From Pseudomonadales bacterium (lineage in GTDB: Bacteria > Pseudomonadota > Gammaproteobacteria > Pseudomonadales > Azotimanducaceae), in the NCBI GenBank assembly GCA_028279305.1, contig JANQOA010000035.1, forward strand, positions 1 to 32,912: a DNA stretch of 32,912 nt. Reading direction: 5' to 3'. Positions 24,143 to 32,010 of this stretch are shown piece after piece (positions within the stretch are counted from its first letter, which is position 1; each line of letters opens with the position of its first letter). The notes below the pieces were generated by a model that was not told the DNA's origin, made no database searches, and saw only the letters and a program-made list of their open reading frames with translations. A program made the translations under genes and the position numbers.

Positions 24143-25081
24143 TCAACTGTTTTCCAGGGTTTCCGCCAACAGGCCCACGCTGGTGCGCAGCACACTTTCC
24201 TCCAGGCCTGAAATCCGCAGCCGCGTGGCGATCATATGGGTCATGCCCAGGGTTTCGCGGTACGCGGCCACCTGCTCCCGCACCTCAGCCGGCTCACCCA
24301 CTATGGTCCAATCCGCTACCCCTTCACCCGTCTGCAGGCGGGCGTTGTCCACCTGCTCCTGCAGGGCTTGTTTTACCTGCTTGAGCATGCGCCGGTCATT
24401 GCTGACAAACACCGTGCGCATGAGCGGAACCACCCCGCTCAAGGGGCTGTCAGCAGCGTCCGCCGCTTGCCCGTGGCGGGCATAATTGTCACGCAGGGTG
24501 GCCAGGCTTTCCATAGGCGAGCACAGATACGGCAAGCCCAGCCGGCCGGCCTGAGCCAGCGCTTTGGGGCCAAACGCCGCCACCCACAACGGCGGGTGCG
24601 GTTGCTGCAGCGGCTGCGGGTGCACCTGCACGGCATGTTCCATATCACCATCCAGGGATACCGGCTGACCCGCCCAGGCGGCGCGCATCAATTCCAGGGA
24701 CCAGGCAAATATGCGGCGCTTTTCCTTCGGCGGCACGTGAAAGGCGCGCAGCATTTCCGGCGCGTAGCCGCGGCCGACGCCGAGAATCACCCGGCCGCCG
24801 CTCAACTGATCCAGCACCGCTACCTGTTCCGCGGCCTGCAGGGGGTTGCGCAAGGTCAGCAGATAACTGGTGGTGCCCAGTTTTATCTGCCCGGTGGCGC
24901 CGGCCACACTGGCCAGCAGGGTCAGCGGATCGGGCAGCGCATTGGCGCCAAAATGATTCTCCGGCAGCCAGATGGAGCCATACCCGGCACGTTCCGCAAA
25001 CTGCGCCTGTTCACACAGGCTGGGCGCCGACAGGTCGCCGAAATTCCACGGGGTCAAGCCCAGTTGCAGGGGTTCGCTCAA
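24143..25081 (-). CDS. LLM class flavin-dependent oxidoreductase
   Basis: A 312-residue bacterial luciferase-like TIM barrel. Conserved stretches are AERAGYGSIWLPENHF, LGTTSYLLTLRNPLQAAEQVAVLDQLSGGR (in segments) and LGVGRGYAPEMLRAF, followed by a phosphate-binding-like PPLWVAAFGPKAL. Such enzymes use FMN (reduced by a partner) or F420 to oxidise organic substrates; the substrate is unknown. No flavin reductase is adjacent. The start appears to be TTG 25081, with AGAGG upstream, since no ATG or GTG precedes the conserved beginning LQLGLTPWNF. It is divergent from the membrane protein at 25168, with 86 bp between that shows no clear promoter. Confidence 0.87.
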   Translation of the reverse strand: MSEPLQLGLTPWNFGDLSAPSLCEQAQFAERAGYGSIWLPENHFGANALPDPLTLLASVAGATGQIKLGTTSYLLTLRNPLQAAEQVAVLDQLSGGRVILGVGRGYAPEMLRAFHVPPKEKRRIFAWSLELMRAAWAGQPVSLDGDMEHAVQVHPQPLQQPHPPLWVAAFGPKALAQAGRLGLPYLCSPMESLATLRDNYARHGQAADAADSPLSGVVPLMRTVFVSNDRRMLKQVKQALQEQVDNARLQTGEGVADWTIVGEPAEVREQVAAYRETLGMTHMIATRLRISGLEESVLRTSVGLLAETLENS

Positions 25082-25167
25082 GCCGGCCTCTGGTTAATCA
25101 CAAACCCACAACCCTACGCTATTCCCGCGTGCCATGCACTTCCGGCAGGTTCGGCTAAGCTTCAGTA

Positions 25168-26115
25168 ATGGCACAGGTGGATCTGGTCAGCGAGCTTACC
25201 CAGACCCCGCGCATCAAACTCTTGCTGGACCACATGCGCGTATTGGGCATTGATGTCCGGGTCTGCAGGCGCCTGGCGGAAGCACGTAATCAGCGCGTGT
25301 TGCTGCTGCCGAAACGCAAATTCTCACGCTGGCAGGAAGCCGTGAAGCCGCCGCCCGGGGTTGCCGAAACCATTGCCCTTTATCTGCACAAACCCGGCGC
25401 TGATAGCCGCATCGCCAGCAACCGGCACTTTGACATTTCGAACTGGCCGGGCAGATCCAGTGATGAAGCCCTGCAGCAAATTGCCGCCCTGGTTGCCGCA
25501 CCGTTGCCGGACCCTGCGCAGGCGTCGTCCGCAGACCCCGCGCGGCGGCGCGCCAACTGGACCAACGCAGCGGTGCTGCTGCTGTTTATGGCGGCCGGCG
25601 GGCTGCTGTTACGCACCCTGGACTTTGACAAACAACAACACCAGAACACAGATACGCAAACGGCAGCGGAACCTGCACAACCCTCAGGCGCCGCAATGCC
25701 GGCCGCGGCAAAACCGGCAGCAACGGCGGGCGGCGCAGACAGCGGACCCAGGCCCGGCAGCGGTCCCGGGGCGAACAGCCGCCGCAGCAATCCTGCCGGC
25801 AGTCGTGAAAGCAATCCTGCCAGCAATCATGAAAGGGACAGCCAGCCCGGCATAGCAGAAGCAGACAGCTCCGCCAGCACCCAGCCAATCGGAATCAGCA
25901 CCAGCGCTGACAGCGCGGCTCTGGTCAGCGCCGGAGAAATCGCCTGTGACCCGGCGCAGCACGTTTTCTGCCAGGTGATCAGCCGCGACCACGGCGAGCC
26001 TTACGCCTATTGCGAAGCCGCGGCTACATCCACAACCGGCGCAATTCCTCAGGCAGCAGATTCCACTGCCAGAACCACCACGCCAGGCCAATCTGCGCCA
26101 GTAACAGAATCGTGA
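25168..26115 (+). CDS. Single-pass membrane protein of unknown function
   Basis: A 315-residue protein I do not recognise. Residues 1-115 look globular and basic; the segment HFDISNWPGRSSDEALQQIA faintly recalls the C-terminal end of TIR domains, but the TIR N-terminal motifs are missing. One membrane helix lies at about 134-150. Residues 155-250 are low-complexity (Ala, Pro, Ser, Gly, Asn) and contain two copies of an 8-residue repeat. The tail holds CDPAQHVFCQVIS and PYAYC with three Cys. With no signal peptide before the helix, the N-terminal part is probably cytoplasmic and the tail periplasmic. The last 92 bp overlap the serine hydrolase gene tail-to-tail. Confidence 0.65.
   Translation: MAQVDLVSELTQTPRIKLLLDHMRVLGIDVRVCRRLAEARNQRVLLLPKRKFSRWQEAVKPPPGVAETIALYLHKPGADSRIASNRHFDISNWPGRSSDEALQQIAALVAAPLPDPAQASSADPARRRANWTNAAVLLLFMAAGGLLLRTLDFDKQQHQNTDTQTAAEPAQPSGAAMPAAAKPAATAGGADSGPRPGSGPGANSRRSNPAGSRESNPASNHERDSQPGIAEADSSASTQPIGISTSADSAALVSAGEIACDPAQHVFCQVISRDHGEPYAYCEAAATSTTGAIPQAADSTARTTTPGQSAPVTES
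25786..25833 (+). repeat. 24-bp in-frame tandem duplication
   Basis: Two adjacent 24-bp units (25786-25809 and 25810-25833) differ at three positions, all G to A. They encode SNPAGSRE and SNPASNHE in the low-complexity linker of the membrane protein, pointing to linker length change by slippage. Confidence 0.75.
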
Positions 26116-27895
26116 AGTGGATCCGCCGCAGCGGCCACCACAGCCCTTTGACCCACACTCTGTACAGGTAAACAAACTGTACGCCAACCAGCAGCACATA
26201 CACCGCAGGCAGCCATAAGCGGCTTTCAAGGCGGCTGATGCCGCTGAACATGAAGGCCACCTGATCCGCAGCTGAACTGATCACCTGGGCAAAAAACGCC
26301 AGCACCACCGCAGTTGACAGCAGCACAATAAAGGTCAGCCCGCCGCCCCCGCCGGAGGACGACGCAGGCCGCCATATCCAGGTCAGCGGCCAATACAGCA
26401 GTACCGACAGCGTCAGCAGCAGCCAGAAGCCCAGCACGTACACCGTCACATCCAGCCCTTCCGCCCCTTCCACCGCGGTATAAGCCAGCATCGGCCGGTC
26501 GGACAGGTATAAGACTTTCTGCCGGCCATTCTGGGCAAACACCATGCGCGCAGGACCGTTCACCTGCTGGTAAACCTCCCCGCCGAGGTGCGCAAAACGG
26601 CGCTGGCCGAACATATCCTGCACCAGCAACTGTTCCTGGCCGCGGTCGAACAGCACGTTCACGCTGTCCACCCAGGCCAACAGTTTGGTTGCATTGGAAA
26701 AGTTGCGCCGGGTGGTGAGATAGCGGCCCTGATAACTCAGGCCGTTGTTTATGCCCTGGGCCTGATTTTCCGCATCCGGGCGGATATCAAAGCCAAGCCG
26801 GGCTGACAGGGTGTCCGACAGTGCGCGCACCACATTGACGCCGCTGTCGGTATTCACCGAGACAAACAAACCCATGCGCGCCTGGGGCCACAACACCATG
26901 CGGGAATGGAAGATCATGGTACTGCCGTCATGACCCACCGCCGGCGCCTGTCCGCGGCTCATCTGATACATGCCCAGAGTCATGCCGTTTACCCGCGGAT
27001 CCACAACAAAGGCGCCGCCCAGCAACTGGGCTTTGGATTCCGCACTCAACACCCCGGTGCTGCCGGGGTTGAGCAGCTCCACCATCAACCGCGCCATGTC
27101 CACCGCCGTGGCGCTGGCCGCGCCCGCCGGCGCCAGCGGAATGTAGCTGAAGCCCTGCTCGACAAAGCCGTCCGCTGATTTAACGTAACCCTTGGCCCGG
27201 TTGGCGGCGAGCGGCTCCGGCAACGGCTGGCGGGTGGACGACGCCTGCATGCGCATGGGCTGCAACAGGTTGGCCTGAACGTAGTCGTGCCAGTCCTGGC
27301 CGCTGACATTGGCAACAATATGGCCGGCCAGCGCGGAGCCGTAGTTGGAATACGCGGTGACCGTACCCGGCAGGCGCACCCGTCTGGGCAGCTGCTGCTC
27401 CAGGTTGGCCTGCAGACTGCCCAACTGGCGCGGGCCGCCGGCAAACAGGCGGGTCCAGTCATCTTCAAAACCCGCGGTGTGGGTCATCAGATGCCGCAAG
27501 GTCACCGGATCTGTAAAGTCGCTGGACAGATTGAAGTTGCGCAGATACTCATTTACATCCGTATCCAGGTCCAGCCTGCCGGCCTCAACCTGCTGCAGCA
27601 CCGCCATCCAGCCCAGCACCTTGGTGATGCTGCCGATGCGGAAACTGTTTACCCTGGCCTGCACCGGAATGGCCGCGGTCAGATCCGCGTAACCGTAACC
27701 GCGCGCCATGACCAGGCGTCCATCCTGCACCAGCGCCACGGTGGCACCCACCGTAGCGCCGTTGACCACCGCCTGCTCCATGATGCCGTCAACAAAACTT
27801 TCCAGATTGCTGGACGTACCCTGGGCGGCCCAGCACGGCCACATGAGCAGCCACAGCAACCCGGGCAGAAGACGCCGCGGCAGCATGGGGGTCAC
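26024..27895 (-). CDS. Serine hydrolase (class C beta-lactamase/PBP fold) with C-terminal membrane domain
   Basis: A 623-residue protein. A signal peptide ends near CWAAQG. The beta-lactamase-type domain shows SITK (catalytic Ser and Lys near 93-96), the YSNYG motif (Tyr near 182) and VGHDGS at the third motif position. After about residue 480 there are four membrane helices, so the hydrolase domain is tethered to the inner membrane facing the periplasm. Family members act as esterases, D-amino-acid peptidases or peptidoglycan-related hydrolases; a role in antibiotic resistance is not implied. The start is GTG 27893-27895, overlapping the upstream stop by 3 bp; ATG 27886 is possible. The 3' end overlaps the convergent gene by 92 bp. 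Confidence 0.85.
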   Translation of the reverse strand: MTPMLPRRLLPGLLWLLMWPCWAAQGTSSNLESFVDGIMEQAVVNGATVGATVALVQDGRLVMARGYGYADLTAAIPVQARVNSFRIGSITKVLGWMAVLQQVEAGRLDLDTDVNEYLRNFNLSSDFTDPVTLRHLMTHTAGFEDDWTRLFAGGPRQLGSLQANLEQQLPRRVRLPGTVTAYSNYGSALAGHIVANVSGQDWHDYVQANLLQPMRMQASSTRQPLPEPLAANRAKGYVKSADGFVEQGFSYIPLAPAGAASATAVDMARLMVELLNPGSTGVLSAESKAQLLGGAFVVDPRVNGMTLGMYQMSRGQAPAVGHDGSTMIFHSRMVLWPQARMGLFVSVNTDSGVNVVRALSDTLSARLGFDIRPDAENQAQGINNGLSYQGRYLTTRRNFSNATKLLAWVDSVNVLFDRGQEQLLVQDMFGQRRFAHLGGEVYQQVNGPARMVFAQNGRQKVLYLSDRPMLAYTAVEGAEGLDVTVYVLGFWLLLTLSVLLYWPLTWIWRPASSSGGGGGLTFIVLLSTAVVLAFFAQVISSAADQVAFMFSGISRLESRLWLPAVYVLLVGVQFVYLYRVWVKGLWWPLRRIHFTILLLAQIGLAWWFWQWNLLPEELRRLWM

Positions 27896-28818
27896 GGCTC
27901 AGGCCTTTCCTGGGCCAGGGTGCTGTCAGCCGGGGCCGGGTTGCCGTTGTGCTGAGCCTGTAGTTGCGCCAGCCGGATGCTGCGCATGCTGGCCAGCACC
28001 GCCTTCACATGGCGGCGCACGGCAAATTCCTGATACAACGGATCGTTCTCCAACAGCAGGCAACGCTGCCCGTCACCGCAGCGGAACTCGGTGCGGTTGC
28101 CGAACTGGTTGCCGGCGCGGCCGTATTCCCCAAAATCCCCGGGGCGGCGGGCCAGCGTCCAGTAGGCTTCCCAGGTGGTAGGATAGTCATAGATGCGGCC
28201 GCGCACCGCCGCCAGGGTATCCGCCGCTGTATCGTTCAAAACCTTGGCATAAGTGTCCGGCGGACTTAAGACCACTTCACAGCTGTCAGCAACCAGTGCT
28301 TCCACCCGCTCGGTATCCACCGGGAAACGGTCAAAACGGTCATTCCAGGAAAAGCGCCACCAACGCCCGGTGAACACGGGCACCACATGGGCCGGGGAAG
28401 TAACATCCTGAACATAGTTGACTACCCGCCCCAGGTTGCGCAGGTTGCGCGAGCGGTCCCTGGGCTCCGCCAGTTTTGCCGACAACTCGTTAAAACGTTC
28501 GTGAAAGCGGGTTTCGATGACGCCTAACATGGCCCGGTTGGACTGATCTTCACGGTTGTAATAACTCCAGCGGAACATCCGCACAAACACGTTGGCGTCA
28601 GCCTGGGCGACGTTGGCTTTTACAATGTAGCGGGTATCCAGCGCTGACAGACGCGACAAGCCGCCGTGGATCTGCGCGCACTGATTGTACTGGCGGGCGG
28701 CAATAAATGTAAGTTGTTGGTGCAGCCCGGCGTCGTAGGCCCAGACTTCAGCCCCGATCAGTTGGCAAGCGGCCAGCGCCGTAATCACCATCCTGCGGCA
28801 GTGGTATAACCTGTTCAT
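27892..28818 (-). CDS. Secreted zinc phospholipase C / S1-P1 nuclease-like protein
   Basis: A 308-residue protein with a signal peptide ending around residue 27. LGRVVNYVQDVTSPAHVVPVF (in part LGxxxxYxQDxxxPAH) matches the metal-binding core of zinc-dependent phospholipase C and S1/P1 nucleases. Other likely ligands are His33 (DAGLHQQL) and the His in ETRFHERFNE. The substrate, phospholipid or nucleic acid, cannot be told from sequence. The ATG at 28818 lies 71 bp inside folK; ATG 28791 would still overlap it by 44 bp. It also overlaps the serine hydrolase start, so folK, this gene and the hydrolase are likely one transcript. Confidence 0.68.
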   Translation of the reverse strand: MNRLYHCRRMVITALAACQLIGAEVWAYDAGLHQQLTFIAARQYNQCAQIHGGLSRLSALDTRYIVKANVAQADANVFVRMFRWSYYNREDQSNRAMLGVIETRFHERFNELSAKLAEPRDRSRNLRNLGRVVNYVQDVTSPAHVVPVFTGRWWRFSWNDRFDRFPVDTERVEALVADSCEVVLSPPDTYAKVLNDTAADTLAAVRGRIYDYPTTWEAYWTLARRPGDFGEYGRAGNQFGNRTEFRCGDGQRCLLLENDPLYQEFAVRRHVKAVLASMRSIRLAQLQAQHNGNPAPADSTLAQERPEP

Positions 28819-29284
28819 CCGTCTTAAGCTGCGCTAATAATTCGTTTACCGTGAGTTCACAACCAGGCCAACACAAGTCCGGGGCAACTTCCGCCAACGG
28901 CGCCAACACAAACAATCGTTGGGTCGCGCGCGGATGCGGCAGCACAAAGTCCGGGGTATTCCGCCTCTCCGCGTCAAATACTAACAGATCCAGGTCCAAC
29001 TCCCGGGGTGCATTTCTCACAATTTTCTTGCCGCGCCCGTAAGCCCGTTCCATGGCTTTCAACTGCGCCAGCAGCCTCTCGGGAGTTAGACCGGCGGCCG
29101 CCCGAAAAGCAACCGCGGCGTTAATAAATGCGCCTGCATCCGGCGGACAATCCACCGGAGAGGTGCGCCACAGGCGCGAGCGCACAAGGCTGTCAGGCAG
29201 GGCAAAGCGCGCCAGCTCAGCCATGGCGCGGGCTACCACCTCCGGCGAAGCGCCCAGATTACTGCCCAGACCAATTAATACCAT
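28748..29284 (-). CDS. folK: 2-amino-4-hydroxy-6-hydroxymethyldihydropteridine diphosphokinase
   Basis: A 178-residue protein. GLGSNLG opens the domain, SRLWRTSPVDCPPDAGAFINAAV follows in segments, and RNAPRELDLDLLVFD is the family signature, followed by PHPRATQRLFVLAPLAEVAP. It transfers pyrophosphate from ATP to 6-hydroxymethyl-7,8-dihydropterin in folate synthesis. The ATG is 29282-29284. The C-terminal 20 or so residues extend past the usual end and are encoded within the overlap with the phospholipase-like gene. It is not beside folP, folB or panB here. Confidence 0.93.
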   Translation of the reverse strand: MVLIGLGSNLGASPEVVARAMAELARFALPDSLVRSRLWRTSPVDCPPDAGAFINAAVAFRAAAGLTPERLLAQLKAMERAYGRGKKIVRNAPRELDLDLLVFDAERRNTPDFVLPHPRATQRLFVLAPLAEVAPDLCWPGCELTVNELLAQLKTDEQVIPLPQDGDYGAGRLPTDRG

Positions 29285-29406
29285 CTAATACCGCTGATGC
29301 CGTCTCAATTTCATGTAAACCTTATTGCCAAAAACTTTGTATTCCGCCGGACCCTTTGGCACCATCTGAGAGGTTAACACCAAATATACAAATGAGAGGA
29401 CACCAG

Positions 29407-30489
29407 ATGAAAGCTGCTGTATTGAGGGAGGTTAACAAACCCCTGGAAATCGAAGACATCCAGCACGGCGACCCGGCGCCGCGGGAGGTACTGGTGCGCA
29501 CCGTTGCCGCCGGTGTATGCCATTCGGACCTGCACTTCCAGAATGGCTCCTACCCCTATCCGCTGCCGGCGGTGCTGGGGCACGAATCAGCCGGCGTGGT
29601 GGAAGCGGTGGGCAGCGACGTGACCTACGTTAAGCCCGGCGACCATGTCATCACCTGCCTGTCAGCATTCTGCGGCCATTGTGAACATTGCCTGACCGGC
29701 CACATGTCGCTGTGCCAGGAACCGGAGCTGCAACGCGGGGAGGGCCAACCCTCACGTCTGGCCTCCGGTGATGAGGCCATTGCGCAGTTTCTCAACCTTT
29801 CGTCCTTTGCCGAATACATGCTGGTGCACGAACACGCCATCGTGAAGGTGCGCGAAGACATGCCGTTAGACCGGGCCGCGCTGATCGGTTGCGGAGTAAC
29901 CACCGGGGTTGGCGCGGTCATCCATACCGCCGCGGTTGAACCCGGCTCCACGGTGGCGGTCATCGGCTGCGGCGGCGTAGGCCTGTCTGCCATTAACGGT
30001 GCCGCCATTGCCGGCGCCGCCCGCATCATCGCGGTTGACATGGTGGACAGCAAACTGGAACTGGCCCGGAAATTCGGCGCCACCGACGTGGTGAACGCCA
30101 GTTCCGGCGACGCGGTGGGTGAAGTGCGGGAAATGACCGGCGGCGGCGTGCACTATTCGTTTGAAGCCATCGGCTTGAAACAAACCGCGGAACAGGCTTT
30201 CAAAATGCTGAATTTCGGCGGCACCGCCACCATCATCGGCATGATTCCGGTGGGTGTTAACGTGGAACTGCACGGCCCCGAGTTTCTTATGGAGCGCAAA
30301 ATGCAAGGCTCGAACATGGGCTCCAACCGCTTCCGCGTGGACATGCCCCGGTTTGTCGACTTCTACCTGCAGGGCCGCTTGCACCTGGACGACCTGATTT
30401 CCGGACGCATCAAGCTGGAAGACGTTAATGACGGCCTGGCAGCGCTGGAAACCGGGGAGGTGGCGCGCAACGTCATTATGTTCGACTGA
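29407..30489 (+). CDS. Zinc-dependent alcohol dehydrogenase (MDR family)
   Basis: A 360-residue protein. Catalytic zinc ligands lie in GVCHSDLH and LGHESAGVVE. The structural zinc site is CGHCEHCLTGHMSLC with four cysteines. The Rossmann motif is VIGCGGVGLSA. The overall form, with a 20-residue insert after the structural lobe and an ending ALETGEVARNVIMFD, fits the class III-like long Zn-ADH group. It oxidises an alcohol or reduces an aldehyde with NAD; the substrate is unknown. ATG 29407 is chosen because GAGAGGA lies 6 nt upstream. An open frame extends to 29128 but overlaps folK on the other strand. The 122-bp gap to folK should hold divergent promoters, but I see no convincing boxes. Confidence 0.92.
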   Translation: MKAAVLREVNKPLEIEDIQHGDPAPREVLVRTVAAGVCHSDLHFQNGSYPYPLPAVLGHESAGVVEAVGSDVTYVKPGDHVITCLSAFCGHCEHCLTGHMSLCQEPELQRGEGQPSRLASGDEAIAQFLNLSSFAEYMLVHEHAIVKVREDMPLDRAALIGCGVTTGVGAVIHTAAVEPGSTVAVIGCGGVGLSAINGAAIAGAARIIAVDMVDSKLELARKFGATDVVNASSGDAVGEVREMTGGGVHYSFEAIGLKQTAEQAFKMLNFGGTATIIGMIPVGVNVELHGPEFLMERKMQGSNMGSNRFRVDMPRFVDFYLQGRLHLDDLISGRIKLEDVNDGLAALETGEVARNVIMFD

Positions 30490-30559
30490 GCAGCATGCCC
30501 GGCTGAACAATCCTGACCTGAACCCAGGGGCTCTGCCCGGCAAGCCGGCGGCAGCGCGG

Positions 30560-31924
30560 TCAGCGCACCAGCACGTCGCCGAAACGCCCGTTGCGGTATA
30601 CCCGCAGCCTGATCAGGCGGCTGTCCAGGCCAAGTACCTCGCGGAATTCCGCTATGTCCCGCACCGTTCTGCGGTTGGCCCCGACAATGACGTCACCGGC
30701 GCGTAAACCGTAAGCATAGGACTTGCCCTGCGGGTCGACATAGGTGGCCAGCACGCCGGAACTCTGGCCGTCGTCCTGATTCCAGAAGTTCTCAAATTCC
30801 GCTCCGGCCAGGCGCGGATCGATACGCCGCCCGGCGACCTGCTGCTGGGTGTTTTCAGTCAACTCCAGGGTTATGTCCCGCTTGCGGCCGTTGCGGATGA
30901 TCTCGATATCCACCTCATCGCCGATAAACATCACCGCCGCCTGACTGTGGAAATCCGAAATCTTACGCACGTTGCGGTCGCCGACCCGGGAAATCACGTC
31001 ACCGGCCACCAGCCCGGCAGCCGCCGCGGCGCTGTTGGGCTCTACGTCAACAACAACCACGCCGTCCCGCCGGTCCACATCAAATGCCTGAGCCAGTTCG
31101 TTGTTCAACGCCTGCACGGTGATGCCGATAATGCCGCGCCGCACTTCTCCCTTTTCAATCAGTTCATCAAGGATGGCCGCCACCATATTGGCGGGAATGG
31201 CAAAACCAATACCCACATTGCCGCCGGTGGGAGCGAGAATGGCGGTATTGATACCCACCAGATCACCCCTGAGGTCCACCAGCGCGCCGCCGGAGTTGCC
31301 CGGGTTGATCGGCGCATCAGTTTGAATAAAGTCCTCATAACCTTCGATGCCCAGGCCGCTGCGCCCTAACGCGCTGACTATGCCGCTGGTAACGGTCTGG
31401 TTGAGACCGAACGGGTTGCCGATGGCAACGACAAAATCCCCCACCCGCACGCCGGTGCTGTCGGCGAACTCCAGTTGCACAAGATCCTCCGCGTCCACCC
31501 GCAGCACCGCCAGATCCACCTGCGGGTCGCGCCCAATCATCTCCGCCTGCAGGGCGCGTCCATCCGCCAGATGCACGGTAATTTCATCAGCCCGTTCCAC
31601 CACGTGATTATTGGTCACGATATAACCCTTGGCCGCGTCTACCACCACCCCCGAACCCGCGCTCTGGGTGCGGCGGCTGCGCGGCACGTTGCGCGGAACG
31701 TTAAAGAAACGGCGGAAAAAAGGATCGTCCAACAACGGATTGCTGACTTTGACAGTGGTGTATGTGGCAATGTTAACCACCGCCGGGTTTACCCCTTCCA
31801 GCATATCGGCCAGGCTCGGCAGTTCACCCTGTCCCGGCACCGCAAACGGCAACGCAGCCCGGGCCGCAACGCTGTAAAACAAAACGGCCAACACCAGCAA
31901 GACCGTGCTTAAGGAGATTTTCAT
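30560..31924 (-). CDS. DegQ/HtrA-family periplasmic serine endoprotease
   Basis: A 454-residue protein. A signal peptide ends near AARA. The trypsin-like domain has His107 (TNNHVV), Asp137 (DLAVLR) and Ser211 (GNSGGAL). Two PDZ domains follow, roughly 255-345 and 360-450. The size and two PDZ domains match DegP/DegQ/MucD rather than single-PDZ DegS. It degrades or refolds misfolded envelope proteins. The start is ATG 31924. It stands 86 bp downstream of the MFS gene on the same strand; that gap contains only a small 5-bp stem (31985-31997). The 70 bp between this gene's end and the convergent alcohol dehydrogenase hold no clear terminator. Confidence 0.93.
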   Translation of the reverse strand: MKISLSTVLLVLAVLFYSVAARAALPFAVPGQGELPSLADMLEGVNPAVVNIATYTTVKVSNPLLDDPFFRRFFNVPRNVPRSRRTQSAGSGVVVDAAKGYIVTNNHVVERADEITVHLADGRALQAEMIGRDPQVDLAVLRVDAEDLVQLEFADSTGVRVGDFVVAIGNPFGLNQTVTSGIVSALGRSGLGIEGYEDFIQTDAPINPGNSGGALVDLRGDLVGINTAILAPTGGNVGIGFAIPANMVAAILDELIEKGEVRRGIIGITVQALNNELAQAFDVDRRDGVVVVDVEPNSAAAAAGLVAGDVISRVGDRNVRKISDFHSQAAVMFIGDEVDIEIIRNGRKRDITLELTENTQQQVAGRRIDPRLAGAEFENFWNQDDGQSSGVLATYVDPQGKSYAYGLRAGDVIVGANRRTVRDIAEFREVLGLDSRLIRLRVYRNGRFGDVLVR

Positions 31925-32010
31925 GTTGTAACTACATTCCTCTTACAGAAATTCACTCAAGTAAAGCTCCCTTCCATTCAGACACCGCAAACTGCGGTTG
32001 GTTGCAAAGC

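Noticed and set aside
25168..25500. TIR domain call for the N-terminal part of the membrane protein
   Set aside because: Only a weak resemblance near DISNWPGRSSD is visible. The first TIR strand motif and the catalytic Glu environment are not seen.
29285..29406. Sigma-70 promoter for the alcohol dehydrogenase (TTGGCA near 29356, TATACA near 29385)
   Set aside because: The spacing is 23 bp, too long for a normal promoter, and no other pairing was convincing.
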